A stretch of DNA of 6,540 bases, from assembly GCA_017881545.1 (NCBI GenBank), contig JADGQU010000136.1, positions 1-6,540 of the forward strand, given 5' to 3'. The position numbers were made by a program, and so were the translations under genes. This document shows positions 1 through 6,539 of the stretch, one piece after another. Below the pieces are notes generated by a model, which did not search any database, was not told where the DNA came from, and saw nothing but the letters and a program-made list of their open reading frames with translations. Source of the stretch: Gemmatimonadaceae bacterium (GTDB taxonomy: Bacteria; Gemmatimonadota; Gemmatimonadetes; Gemmatimonadales; Gemmatimonadaceae). Position 1 is the first letter of the stretch; every line of letters begins with the position of its first letter.

Positions 1-383
1 CACTGTGGATCGCGATAGGCATCGAGCACGCCACTCACGGTGTCCCCGGTCACGCGCACCAGCTTGATCGTGAGCACCTGCGAGGCGCCTACGGTCTGCG
101 TTTGCATGCCCGCGGTCGTTGGAGCGTTGTAGGGCACCAATGCTTTGCCGTAGCCGCGCGGGACCATCACAACGTCTCCGTTCGCCGCATCGCCCGCCGG
201 CGACAGGTTGAATACGATGCTGCCGCTCCTGCCAGTCGCGGGACTGTTGTACTCACCTGCCCACTTCCCCGCCAGCGATGCGCGATCGCCCGAGTCGCCG
301 GTGACGGTGATCGGCGTCGGCTTTGACGCGCACGCCAAAACGACGCCGGCGGATGCGGCAAGGAAAAGTTGATTGATCTTCAC
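1..383 (-). CDS. Unrecognised small lipoprotein (5' part, runs off the left edge)
   Basis: A GTG start at 383 opens a reading frame that stays open for 127 codons to the window edge, so the C-terminus is missing. The start is well supported: AGGAGG lies on the minus strand at 390-395, six bases upstream. The N-terminus reads MKINQLFLAASAGVVLACAS, a lysine-bearing signal sequence with a hydrophobic stretch and a lipobox (VLAC), so the protein is probably lipidated on Cys18 and attached to a membrane. The mature part contains KWAGEYNSPATGRSGSIVFN, followed by alternating short hydrophobic strands, which suggests a small beta-rich domain. I do not recognise a characterised family and assign no function. 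It is divergent from the gene at 544, so the two share an intergenic region of about 160 bases. Confidence 0.75.
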   Translation of the reverse strand, partial: MKINQLFLAASAGVVLACASKPTPITVTGDSGDRASLAGKWAGEYNSPATGRSGSIVFNLSPAGDAANGDVVMVPRGYGKALVPYNAPTTAGMQTQTVGASQVLTIKLVRVTGDTVSGVLDAYRDPQ

Positions 384-389
384 GGCTCC

Positions 390-395
390 CCTCCT
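390..395 (-). promoter_or_regulatory. Shine-Dalgarno of the lipoprotein gene
   Basis: A perfect AGGAGG on the minus strand, six bases before the GTG at 383. It decides the start codon of the lipoprotein gene. Confidence 0.8.
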
Positions 396-531
396 CAATT
401 GGATTGCGTTCGATAGAAGGGTGGGTGGCAGTAGTGTCGCTCTGATTCGTGGGTTGCGCTAGACCGTGACTCCACTGCACACGCTGAACCTCGACCGTCC
501 ATCTTTTGCTGGCGAGCCACGGCGTGCGCAG

Positions 532-537
532 TATTAT
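532..537 (+). promoter_or_regulatory. Possible -10 element (TATTAT) for the His/Cys-rich protein gene
   Basis: TATTAT stands out in GC-rich DNA. It ends six bases before the GTG at 544, so transcription would begin at or near the start codon and the mRNA could be leaderless. This fits the absence of a Shine-Dalgarno before that GTG. No good -35 hexamer is visible at the usual 16-18 base spacing, so this is a weak prediction. Confidence 0.3.
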
Positions 538-543
538 TCCTGC

Positions 544-918
544 GTGGCTCGATCCCTTTGGTCTCGCACGCTCGTTGGCGCCTGGAGTGTCTGGCTCACC
601 GTTGCTTTATCCGGTGCGGTCGGGACGCCCATGCCTGCCGGCGGTTCCGGTCATCATGCAGCGCATGGGGACGCTCACTGCGCCAGCCCGTCGTCAGGAG
701 CGAAGCCTGCGAGTGGTTCAGGTCGAGCGCCAGCTGCCAACGCCTGCATGGATCAGTGCTGCTGTGGCGCACCGCAGGCCGCTATCGGTCAAACAGTCGC
801 ACTTCCCGCCCTTGCACCGGTCGGTGCTCTCCTCCGGCGTCACGCAGAAGCCTTCACCGGAAGTGTCCGGTGGCCACATTCCCAACCGTTCGCGAACGGT
901 CCTCCCACCGCGGCCTAG
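544..918 (+). CDS. Small exported His/Cys-rich protein, probably metal-related (DUF2946-like)
   Basis: From GTG 544 the product is 124 residues. Residues 3-32 look like a signal peptide or single membrane anchor (basic RSLWSR, then hydrophobic TLVGAWSVWLTVALSGAVG). The mature part carries a histidine cluster (H37, H38, H41, H45 and C46), a Ser/Gly/Ala/Pro linker, a cysteine cluster (C68, C72, C73, C74 in CMDQCCCGAP), and the C-terminus QPFANGPPTAA. Such clusters suggest binding of copper or another soft metal outside the cytoplasm. Short proteins of this kind, including DUF2946, are often encoded next to TonB-dependent receptors, and a receptor gene follows 151 bases downstream. The metal role is inference. 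The frame can be extended to a GTG at 466, adding 26 residues (MTPLHTLNL...) ahead of the signal peptide. Neither start has a good ribosome binding site. I prefer 544 because it puts the signal peptide at the N-terminus. Two other frames are open across this stretch, but only this one gives a signal peptide and clustered ligand residues. Confidence 0.6.
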   Translation: MARSLWSRTLVGAWSVWLTVALSGAVGTPMPAGGSGHHAAHGDAHCASPSSGAKPASGSGRAPAANACMDQCCCGAPQAAIGQTVALPALAPVGALLRRHAEAFTGSVRWPHSQPFANGPPTAA

Positions 919-1059
919 CTCACAACATCGAGCGTAGCTAGCGCGTCGGGTCGCATATGCGGCTCGGCCCAGTCTGCGCGTTTCGCGCCGGCTGATGAAT
1001 TCCGATCGATCCAGGCCTGCTTTCAGGCTCTGCCCATCCGGATTCTATCTCTCGTCCGC

Positions 1060-1065
1060 AGGAGG
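1060..1065 (+). promoter_or_regulatory. Shine-Dalgarno of the TonB-dependent receptor gene
   Basis: AGGAGG ends four bases before the GTG at 1070. It selects this start over the in-frame ATG at 995, which has no such site and would place 25 extra residues ahead of the signal peptide. Confidence 0.75.
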
Positions 1066-1069
1066 ACGT

Positions 1070-3136
1070 GTGAACCTTAAGTCGTTTCTTGCCCGAGTGT
1101 CGCCCGCGGCACTCGCGATCATTCTGCCGCTATGCGCGCCGATCCTTGCACGCGCCCAGGATACGACGAATGCGCCCCGTCGCGACTCCGTTATGCCCCG
1201 TCGCGACTCCGTTCCCGGTGATTCCGCCACGCGTCTGAGGGCCGTCACTATTGTCGCCACCCCGGCCGAGCGGTCGCAGCCGCTGAATGCGACCCATGTC
1301 GATGCATCGACAATTCGGCTTACACCAGCGAACGGTCCGTACGATCTGCTGCGTCAAACGTCCGGCGTGGAGGTGCATCTCCAGGGACAAGGGCCGGGTT
1401 TCGCGTCGGACGCGTCGCTACGCGGGTTCAGCTCCGATCACTCGACGGATCTTGCCCTGTGGGTGGATGGCGTGCCGATCAATGAGCCGATGAACGGCCA
1501 CGCCGAAGGGTACAACGATTGGGCCGTGCTTTTCCCCGGGGGAATTCAGGACATCGACGTCCTCCATGGACCGACCAGCGCGCTCTTCGGCAATTTCGCG
1601 CTCGCCGGTGTGGTGAACGTTCGGACTCTCGAGCGAATGCGGGGAACGGAAGTCACGGCGTCCGGTGGATCCTTTGGGCACGCGGACATCATGGCGCTGA
1701 CGGGCTTCGATCATGGCGCCGATGGCGGTGGCGTTCTCGGGGCTCGATTTGAGCGCGAGGATGGCTTTCGCCCCAATGCGCGATTCGAGGTGGGACAGGG
1801 ACACGCGCGCATCGTGCGCGATCTTGCTCCGGGCGTTACGCTCGACGGAGGGGCGGAACTCTACGGCGGCAACTGGAAGTCTCCGGGTTTTCTCAGCCAG
1901 GACGAATTCGCGGCGCGCGAGTACGACATTGTATCGAACCCGACCGATGGAGGTTACAAACGGCGCGCGCAGGAGCGCGTGAGCCTCCGGGTTCTCTCCG
2001 GAAACATGTTCTGGCGGACGACCGCTTACTCCACACAGGGCCGATGGCAGCTTTTTCTCACCATTCCTCCGGCCGGCGGTCGCTTCGAAGGCTCCGGCAG
2101 CCAGACTGAAGAAGAAGATTCACGCCTCGGCTTCGGCGCCACGAGCGCGGTCACGTGGGCGCTCGCGCAGGGCGACATCACACTCGGCGGTGAAACGCGC
2201 TGGGACCGCTCGCACTATCAGAATTATTTCACCACCGCGCGCGCGCGTGACTCCGTGGCGGAGCTGGTGACCGGACGTCAGATTCTCGCCGCGCCATTCG
2301 TCCAATCGTTCTTCAACGTGACAGACCGCCTGCGTCTGGATATTGGAGCGAGATATGATTTTCTCGCCACGCGCTCCACGCCGGACGGCGAAGCCGAGGC
2401 GAGCGCCAGTCACGGAGTCTTCTCGCCGAAGCTCGGAGCGCTGCTGCATATCGCGCCGACTGTAGGGATCTACGGAAATGTGTCTCGCGGTTTTCGCTCG
2501 ACGGACGGGGTCATTGGTGACCCTACTCTGACACCCATCACCGCATGGGCATATGAAACCGGAGTGAAACTGGACTACAGAGGATCGCGCGCGTCCGCTG
2601 CGCTCTTCCGGATGGATGTGAGCGACGAGCAGACATTCAACCCGGTGACGCTCGAATCCACGAGCGGCGGCGCGAGCAGGCGGCAGGGCGTCGAGCTGGA
2701 TTGGCGAACCAGCGCGATTCGCGAAATGGCCATCCTCTCAGGAGATTGGACCTTCAACGACGCGCGCTATCGGAGCATCGTCTCCGGTCCGAGCGAAGGG
2801 GGAGAGCCGCCAGCAGTGCTCAACGGACTCCGAGTTTACAATACAGCCAGATACCTGGGCATTGCAGCGCTCGAACTAACGATGCCTGCGGCTCCCTGGC
2901 GGGTTCGCTTCAGTGGGAATTGGGTTGGGGGTTATTCGCCGTTCGATCAGCCAGGCGTCGTATTGGGTGGCTATGGGCTCGCGCACCTGAGTCTGGTTTG
3001 GACACACCGCGCGATCACAGCAAATTTCGGAGTACGAAACCTCTTCGATCGCGCCTATCCCGAGGTGGTCGCCGGCGAAATCGTATCTCCGGGGCAACCT
3101 CGCACTGTCGTCGTCTCCCTCCGCGCGGGGAGATGA
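1070..3136 (+). CDS. TonB-dependent outer-membrane receptor
   Basis: The product is 688 residues from GTG 1070, normal for a TonB-dependent receptor. It would import a scarce ligand across the outer membrane using energy from TonB-ExbB-ExbD. Residues 1-29 form a signal peptide (VNLKSFLARVSPAALAIILP, cleavage after ARA before QD). Residues 36-50 hold a short RRDSV repeat. LRAVTIVATP at 56-65 sits where a TonB box is expected. The plug spans roughly 65-190, with the typical segments LRGFSS, VDGVPINEP (132-140) and HGPTSALFGN (166-175). The rest is a beta-barrel of alternating aromatic and polar strands, ending in GVRNLFDRAYPEV and a last strand VVVSLRAGR. The chain ends in GR rather than the usual terminal aromatic residue. 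The ligand cannot be read from the sequence. The His/Cys-rich exported protein just upstream makes copper or a related metal chelate a candidate. The in-frame ATG at 995 is a possible but less likely start. Confidence 0.93.
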   Translation: MNLKSFLARVSPAALAIILPLCAPILARAQDTTNAPRRDSVMPRRDSVPGDSATRLRAVTIVATPAERSQPLNATHVDASTIRLTPANGPYDLLRQTSGVEVHLQGQGPGFASDASLRGFSSDHSTDLALWVDGVPINEPMNGHAEGYNDWAVLFPGGIQDIDVLHGPTSALFGNFALAGVVNVRTLERMRGTEVTASGGSFGHADIMALTGFDHGADGGGVLGARFEREDGFRPNARFEVGQGHARIVRDLAPGVTLDGGAELYGGNWKSPGFLSQDEFAAREYDIVSNPTDGGYKRRAQERVSLRVLSGNMFWRTTAYSTQGRWQLFLTIPPAGGRFEGSGSQTEEEDSRLGFGATSAVTWALAQGDITLGGETRWDRSHYQNYFTTARARDSVAELVTGRQILAAPFVQSFFNVTDRLRLDIGARYDFLATRSTPDGEAEASASHGVFSPKLGALLHIAPTVGIYGNVSRGFRSTDGVIGDPTLTPITAWAYETGVKLDYRGSRASAALFRMDVSDEQTFNPVTLESTSGGASRRQGVELDWRTSAIREMAILSGDWTFNDARYRSIVSGPSEGGEPPAVLNGLRVYNTARYLGIAALELTMPAAPWRVRFSGNWVGGYSPFDQPGVVLGGYGLAHLSLVWTHRAITANFGVRNLFDRAYPEVVAGEIVSPGQPRTVVVSLRAGR
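1174..1213 (+). repeat. Two-copy 21-bp tandem repeat inside the receptor gene
   Basis: A 19-base unit, GCCCCGTCGCGACTCCGTT, occurs at 1174-1192 and again at 1195-1213 without mismatch, a period of 21 bases. It encodes PRRDSV twice in frame, in the linker between the signal peptide and the TonB-box-like segment. It could change copy number by slippage without breaking the frame. Confidence 0.85.
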
Positions 3137-3141
3137 TGTGT

Positions 3142-3176
3142 ATCGGCGCTGGAGGCATTTCGCTTCCAGCGCCGAT
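3142..3176. terminator. Hairpin between convergent genes, probable bidirectional terminator
   Basis: Arms at 3142-3155 and 3163-3176 pair over 14 positions (ATCGGCGCTGGAGG with CTTCCAGCGCCGAT, one G-T pair) around a 7-base loop. It begins five bases after the receptor stop codon and lies 66 bases beyond the end of the convergent glycosidase gene, so it could end both transcripts. No T-run follows on either strand, so it is not a classical intrinsic terminator. It may instead protect 3' ends or act with Rho. Confidence 0.65.
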
Positions 3177-3242
3177 GAAGCCCGTCGAGCAGAGCGAGAG
3201 CGCGTCGTCTGGCGGGCGTGGTGGGCATTAGAGATCTCTCAA

Positions 3243-5513
3243 CTACCGCTGAAGTGCGATCGTCGAGGAGAGCGGCAGCGTTGCCGACGATCCGCCGACG
3301 CGAATCGTGTATTGGCCCACCGGCAAGCGCCACGCGTGTGTACTCGTGTCGAAAACCGACAAGAACAGGGGATCGACGGCCAAGCGAACAGTCTTCGACT
3401 CGCCGGCGTCAAGGTCGATCACATCCCAGGCGATCAAGCGCTTTGGCGGCTCTCCGGTCGAAGCAGGCAGCGACGCATACACCTGCGCGATTTCGCGTCC
3501 CGCCCGCGTCCCGGTGTTCTTCACCGTAAACGACACCGCGGCCGCCGCCGACTGCGATGTACCGGGCTCGACGTGTAGACCCGAATACGCGTACGTCGTA
3601 TACGACAACCCATGGCCAAACGCGAAGAGCGGCGTCTTGCCCTCGGCATCATACCACTTGTAGCCGACCTTGAGGCCTTCAGTATAGGGGATGTCGAATG
3701 GCGGCGTGGCACCGCGCCCACCGCCCCTGCCCCCAGCCACACCACCGGCCTGCGTCGCCGGCGACCCGCCTCCCGAGGCCACGGCGGCCGCCGGTCCAAA
3801 TACACTCGCGTGCGGAAGATCGGTCTGACTCTTCGGGAACGTCAGCACGAGCTTGCCCGACGGGTTGACATCGCCGAAGAGGAGATTTGCAATCGCTTCA
3901 CCGCCGCGAATGCCGGGGTACCACGCGGCGAGGACCGCGCTGACGCGATCGATCCACGGCATCGTCACGGCGCCACCGCTTTCCAGCACGACGATCGTAC
4001 GTGGATTCGCGGCCGCGACCGCAGCAACGACTGCGTCCTGGTTATCGGGCAGCGTCAGACTCGTCACGTCACGCCCTTCACTCGTGTGCTGATTCACGAA
4101 GACGATCGCGACCTCGGCGGCGCGAGCAGCCGCAGCGGCCGCAGACGGGTCCGTGCCGGCATCGAATGTCACCTTCGCACGCGGCGCCTTCGCCTGAATC
4201 GCTCTTAGCGGCGACGACGGATACCAGGTAGGAACACGGCCGAAGCCGCCGCCCGCTGGCGCGTTCGTTACAGCCGCCGCCGCGACCGGATTGCCGCCCG
4301 GGGCATCGACCTGCGATGAGCCACCACCCGAGAGCACGCCAACGTCCGCGTGCGATCCGATGATCGCTATCGAACGAACGCGTGCCGCGGAGATCGGAAG
4401 CCGATGATTTGCGTTCTTGAGCAGCACCGCACCGCGCTCGGCCGCGCGTTGCGCGACCTCGAGGCCCGCGAACACGTTCGGCACGGTTCGCGCACGCTGG
4501 CGGTCGAACTGTCCCACCGCGAATTGAGAGCGAAGAATGCGCTTGACCATGTCGTCCAGGCGCGCCGCCGGGACGTCACCGCGCTGAACGGCTGCCTTGA
4601 GCGAGTCGCCAAAGTAGCCACCGCCCGGCTCCTCCATGTCCAATCCGGCAAGTGCGGCTTTCATGGTGGAATGCGTGCCGCCCCAGTCAGAAATCACGAA
4701 TCCCTTGAACCCGACGGCCTTCTTGAGGAATTCGTTCATCAGGTATGAGTTCTCGCACGCCCAATCGGTATTCACTTTGTTGTATGAGCACATCACAGCC
4801 GAGATATCCGTCTCCCGAAGGGCGATCTCGAACGGCAGCAAGTCCGTTTCGCGCAGGCTTCGCTCATCGAGAATGACGTTGCCGATGTTGCGTCCAGTCT
4901 CCTGATCGTTCGCCGCGAAGTGCTTGATGTCGCCGAGAATCCCGCGCGCTTGCAGGCAGCGCATCTCGCTCGCGACGAGCTTGCCGGCGAGTATCGGATC
5001 CTCGCCCTTGTACTCGAAGTTGCGTCCGTTGCGCGGCTCGCGTGTGATGTTCACACCGCCGGCGAGCGACATCGTGTATCCCTGATCGAACAACTCGTCG
5101 CCGATCGTCGTGCCGATCTCGCACGCGCCGCGCACGTCCCAGGTCGACGAGATTGCGAGCTGCGACGGAAACGGTGTCGAATACCGGCCCATCTGCGCAC
5201 CGCGGGTCACGCCGACGACGGCGTCCGCCATCTGCAACGCGGGAATGCCAAGTCGAGGAATACCCGGGACATATCCGGCACCACCATTCGATCCGCCGCC
5301 CGACCGCATGCCGCTTCCATGCACCAGCGCGATCTTTTCGTCGAGCGTCATCTGCGCGAGCAGCAACTCCGCTCGCCGGTCCGGACTGAGCGTCGAGTCG
5401 GACCATGGCCCTGTGACACGCTGGGGTTGTTGCTGCGGAAACTGCGCCGCGCTTTCGGACGCGGTCGCGGCAGTGCTCGCGAAGAACACCAGGACGGCAG
5501 TTGAGAGACGCAT
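3243..5513 (-). CDS. Exported glycoside hydrolase family 3 enzyme (beta-glucosidase type)
   Basis: The product is 756 residues and should hydrolyse terminal, non-reducing beta-linked sugars from oligosaccharides in the periplasm or outside the cell. Residues 1-23 are a signal peptide (MRLSTAVLVFFASTAATASE, cleavage near SAA before QF). The GH3 N-terminal barrel spans about 50-340. It contains the substrate-binding Asp97 (QMADAVVG), the KHF motif at 197-199 (DIKHFAANDQETGR) and the nucleophile Asp276 in VISDWGGTHS. The second GH3 domain spans about 360-610, with the likely acid/base Glu479 in HTSEGRD. A fibronectin-III-like domain follows (AFGHGLSY at 631-638, then about 658-742). All catalytic residues are present, so it is probably active. 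A Gly/Ala-rich stretch at about 573-603 and a smaller one at 66-80 are low-complexity inserts. Glucosidase versus xylosidase cannot be settled from sequence. The gene stands alone, convergent with the receptor gene, and has only a weak ribosome binding site before ATG 5513. A palindrome about 80 bases upstream may be an operator. Confidence 0.96.
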   Translation of the reverse strand: MRLSTAVLVFFASTAATASESAAQFPQQQPQRVTGPWSDSTLSPDRRAELLLAQMTLDEKIALVHGSGMRSGGGSNGGAGYVPGIPRLGIPALQMADAVVGVTRGAQMGRYSTPFPSQLAISSTWDVRGACEIGTTIGDELFDQGYTMSLAGGVNITREPRNGRNFEYKGEDPILAGKLVASEMRCLQARGILGDIKHFAANDQETGRNIGNVILDERSLRETDLLPFEIALRETDISAVMCSYNKVNTDWACENSYLMNEFLKKAVGFKGFVISDWGGTHSTMKAALAGLDMEEPGGGYFGDSLKAAVQRGDVPAARLDDMVKRILRSQFAVGQFDRQRARTVPNVFAGLEVAQRAAERGAVLLKNANHRLPISAARVRSIAIIGSHADVGVLSGGGSSQVDAPGGNPVAAAAVTNAPAGGGFGRVPTWYPSSPLRAIQAKAPRAKVTFDAGTDPSAAAAAARAAEVAIVFVNQHTSEGRDVTSLTLPDNQDAVVAAVAAANPRTIVVLESGGAVTMPWIDRVSAVLAAWYPGIRGGEAIANLLFGDVNPSGKLVLTFPKSQTDLPHASVFGPAAAVASGGGSPATQAGGVAGGRGGGRGATPPFDIPYTEGLKVGYKWYDAEGKTPLFAFGHGLSYTTYAYSGLHVEPGTSQSAAAAVSFTVKNTGTRAGREIAQVYASLPASTGEPPKRLIAWDVIDLDAGESKTVRLAVDPLFLSVFDTSTHAWRLPVGQYTIRVGGSSATLPLSSTIALQR

Positions 5514-5593
5514 CGTCGATTCGCTCGGGTGTTGAATGGGAGAGCTTTCTACTTGTTAGTGCCTTGATCAGCGAGGACTTCGGATCGCAGTAG

Positions 5594-5607
5594 TGCACAT
5601 ATGTGCA
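5594..5607. promoter_or_regulatory. Perfect 14-bp palindrome upstream of the glycosidase, possible operator
   Basis: TGCACATATGTGCA is perfectly self-complementary and centred about 87 bases upstream of the glycosidase start codon. It is the kind of site bound by a dimeric regulator. No regulator gene is in the window and I do not recognise the motif. A perfect 14-bp palindrome is expected less than once in a window of this size by chance, so its position in the only upstream intergenic region is suggestive but not proof. Confidence 0.4.
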
Positions 5608-5763
5608 TGGCTGATTATTCGTTCACTAACGCGCTCAGATTATCGCTCAGCCGCGGCGGGGTTACTGCTGCGGCATCACGACCACCGGCTCCGGTACATG
5701 GTACCGTCGTTGGCCGCACCAGCTATCGTTGTGTAAGTGCCGATATTGCAATTGTTTAGCGAG

Positions 5764-5836
<73 letters not shown>

Positions 5837-5918
5837 GTAATCGTGACGCCCGCAATGTGAGCTACGGGTGGTCGCGCCAATAACCTAGCCGTTCATGCGA
5901 ATCCGAAGAAGAGGGAAG

Positions 5919-5943
5919 AAAAAAACGGCGCCGCGAGCGCCGT
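5919..5943 (-). terminator. Intrinsic terminator of the tRNA array
   Basis: Reading the minus strand, a 7-bp stem (ACGGCGC with GCGCCGT) closes a 5-base loop and is followed directly by seven T residues and then CTTCCC. This is a classical Rho-independent terminator. It lies 31 bases after the 3' end of tRNA-Thr and should end the transcript carrying Glu, Glu, Asp, Leu and Thr tRNAs before tRNA-Gly. Confidence 0.9.
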
Positions 5944-5973
5944 CCATTTTCAATTTTTATTTCCTTGCCTGAG

Positions 5974-6045
5974 AGCCACAGGTGAGATTTGAACTCACGA
6001 CCGCCCGATTACGAATCGGGTGCTCTACCCCTGAGCTACTGTGGC
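5974..6045 (-). tRNA. tRNA-Thr (anticodon CGT)
   Basis: A full cloverleaf of 72 bases: acceptor GCCACAG with CTGTGGC, D-arm GCTC/GAGC, anticodon stem CCCGA/TCGGG around loop TTCGTAA, T-arm GTGAG/CTCAC around TTCAAAT, and discriminator T. It reads the threonine codon ACG. No 3' CCA is encoded. It is the last gene before the terminator and lies only 12 bases from tRNA-Leu. Confidence 0.95.
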
Positions 6046-6057
6046 AAGTTCTGCGAA

Positions 6058-6139
6058 TGCCCTGGAGCGGACTCGAACCGCTATGCCTTACGGCACCACC
6101 CCCTCAAGATGGCGTGTCTACCAGTTTCACCACCAGGGC
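6058..6139 (-). tRNA. tRNA-Leu (anticodon GAG)
   Basis: 82 bases, with the long variable arm (TGCCGTAAGGCAT) typical of class II tRNAs. Acceptor GCCCTGG pairs with CCAGGGC. Anticodon stem CCATC/GGTGG encloses loop TTGAGGG. The T-arm is AGCGG/CCGCT around TTCGAGT, and the discriminator is A, as leucyl-tRNA synthetase expects. It reads CUC, and CUU by wobble. No 3' CCA is encoded. Confidence 0.95.
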
Positions 6140-6203
6140 AACATCACTTCACCCGCGGCAAAATCCGCGAGCCACTTTCTCCAACCAACTTCCAAACAAA
6201 CTA

Positions 6204-6278
6204 CGGGGCCGACGGGGCTCGAACCCGCGACCTCTCGAGTGACAGTCGAGTGCTCTAACCAAGCTGAGCTACGGCCCC
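6204..6278 (-). tRNA. tRNA-Asp (anticodon GTC)
   Basis: 75 bases: acceptor GGGGCCG with CGGCCCC, D-arm GCTC/GAGC with a 10-base loop, anticodon stem CTCGA/TCGAG around CTGTCAC, T-arm GCGGG/CCCGT around TTCGAGC, and discriminator G, the usual aspartate identity base. It reads GAC and GAU. No 3' CCA is encoded. Confidence 0.96.
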
Positions 6279-6333
6279 AACTACTGAAGTCAGGGTCGAA
6301 AACCCCTTCCTCACCACGCACCTTCCTCGCAAC

Positions 6334-6356
6334 CGGGCTGATTGTCAGTCAGCCCG
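6334..6356 (-). other. Hairpin in the spacer between tRNA-Glu(TTC) and tRNA-Asp
   Basis: CGGGCTGA and TCAGCCCG form a perfect 8-bp stem around a 7-base loop, starting five bases after the 3' end of tRNA-Glu(TTC). No T-run follows on the minus strand, so it is not a standard terminator. It may help process the polycistronic precursor or weaken read-through to the downstream tRNAs. Confidence 0.45.
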
Positions 6357-6361
6357 CCGAA

Positions 6362-6433
6362 TAGCCCCAAGGGGAATCGAACCCCTCTCTGCACCGTGAA
6401 AGGGTGCCGTCCTAACCGATAGACGATGAGGCC
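6362..6433 (-). tRNA. tRNA-Glu (anticodon TTC)
   Basis: 72 bases: acceptor GGCCTCA with TGGGGCT (closing pair G1-U72 and a G-U at the fifth pair), D-arm GTC/GAC, anticodon stem GCACC/GGTGC around CTTTCAC, a 4-base variable loop, T-arm AGGGG/CCCCT around TTCGATT, and discriminator A. It reads GAA, and GAG by wobble. No 3' CCA is encoded. Confidence 0.95.
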
Positions 6434-6466
6434 AATCCGATGCACCAGGCATCCTCAATCCATCAA

Positions 6467-6539
6467 TAGCGCTAACGGGATTCGAACCCGTGTTTGGGCC
6501 TTGAGAGGGCCCCGTCCTAGTCCCCTAGACGATAGCGCC
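6467..6539 (-). tRNA. tRNA-Glu (anticodon CTC)
   Basis: 73 bases, complete, with its 5' end one base from the right edge. Acceptor GGCGCTA pairs with TAGCGCT, closed by G1-U72 as in the other glutamate tRNA. The anticodon stem is GGGCC/GGCCC around CTCTCAA, the T-arm ACGGG/CCCGT around TTCGAAT, and the discriminator A. It reads GAG only. No 3' CCA is encoded. It is the first tRNA of the array inside the window; the promoter, and possibly further tRNAs, lie beyond the edge. Confidence 0.95.

Noticed and set aside
506..941. Two alternative plus-strand frames overlapping the His/Cys-rich gene
   Set aside because: They lack a signal peptide or clustered ligand residues and their composition looks like frame-shifted GC-rich coding DNA.
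952..961. Palindrome CGCATATGCG between the His/Cys-rich gene and the receptor gene
   Set aside because: Ten-bp palindromes are common by chance. It shares only the CATATG core with the palindrome at 5594.
3230..3239. AGAGATCTCT palindrome just after the glycosidase stop codon
   Set aside because: It leaves no room for a hairpin loop and is short; no terminator function can be supported.
3612..4208. Plus-strand reading frame opposite the glycosidase gene
   Set aside because: Arg-rich composition, no motif and no ribosome binding site; an antisense shadow of GH3. Other antisense frames in 3307-5535 were rejected for the same reason.
4864..5598. A 244-codon minus-strand reading frame overlapping the start of the glycosidase gene
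   Set aside because: It lies in another frame of the GH3 gene, is Arg/Asp-rich without any domain, and conflicts with a complete family 3 sequence. It is a by-product of high GC content.
5692..5706. Inverted repeat CGGTAC-ATG-GTACCG
   Set aside because: Six-bp arms are short enough to arise by chance, and it is far from any start codon.
5662..5751. A 29-residue minus-strand frame from a TTG codon, ending in VPEPVVVMPQQ
   Set aside because: No ribosome binding site, a rare start codon, and too short to tell from chance.
5982..6364. Several reading frames across the tRNA cluster
   Set aside because: They cover well-formed tRNA genes. Text such as GLEPATSRV in the translation is a known artefact of translating tRNA sequences.
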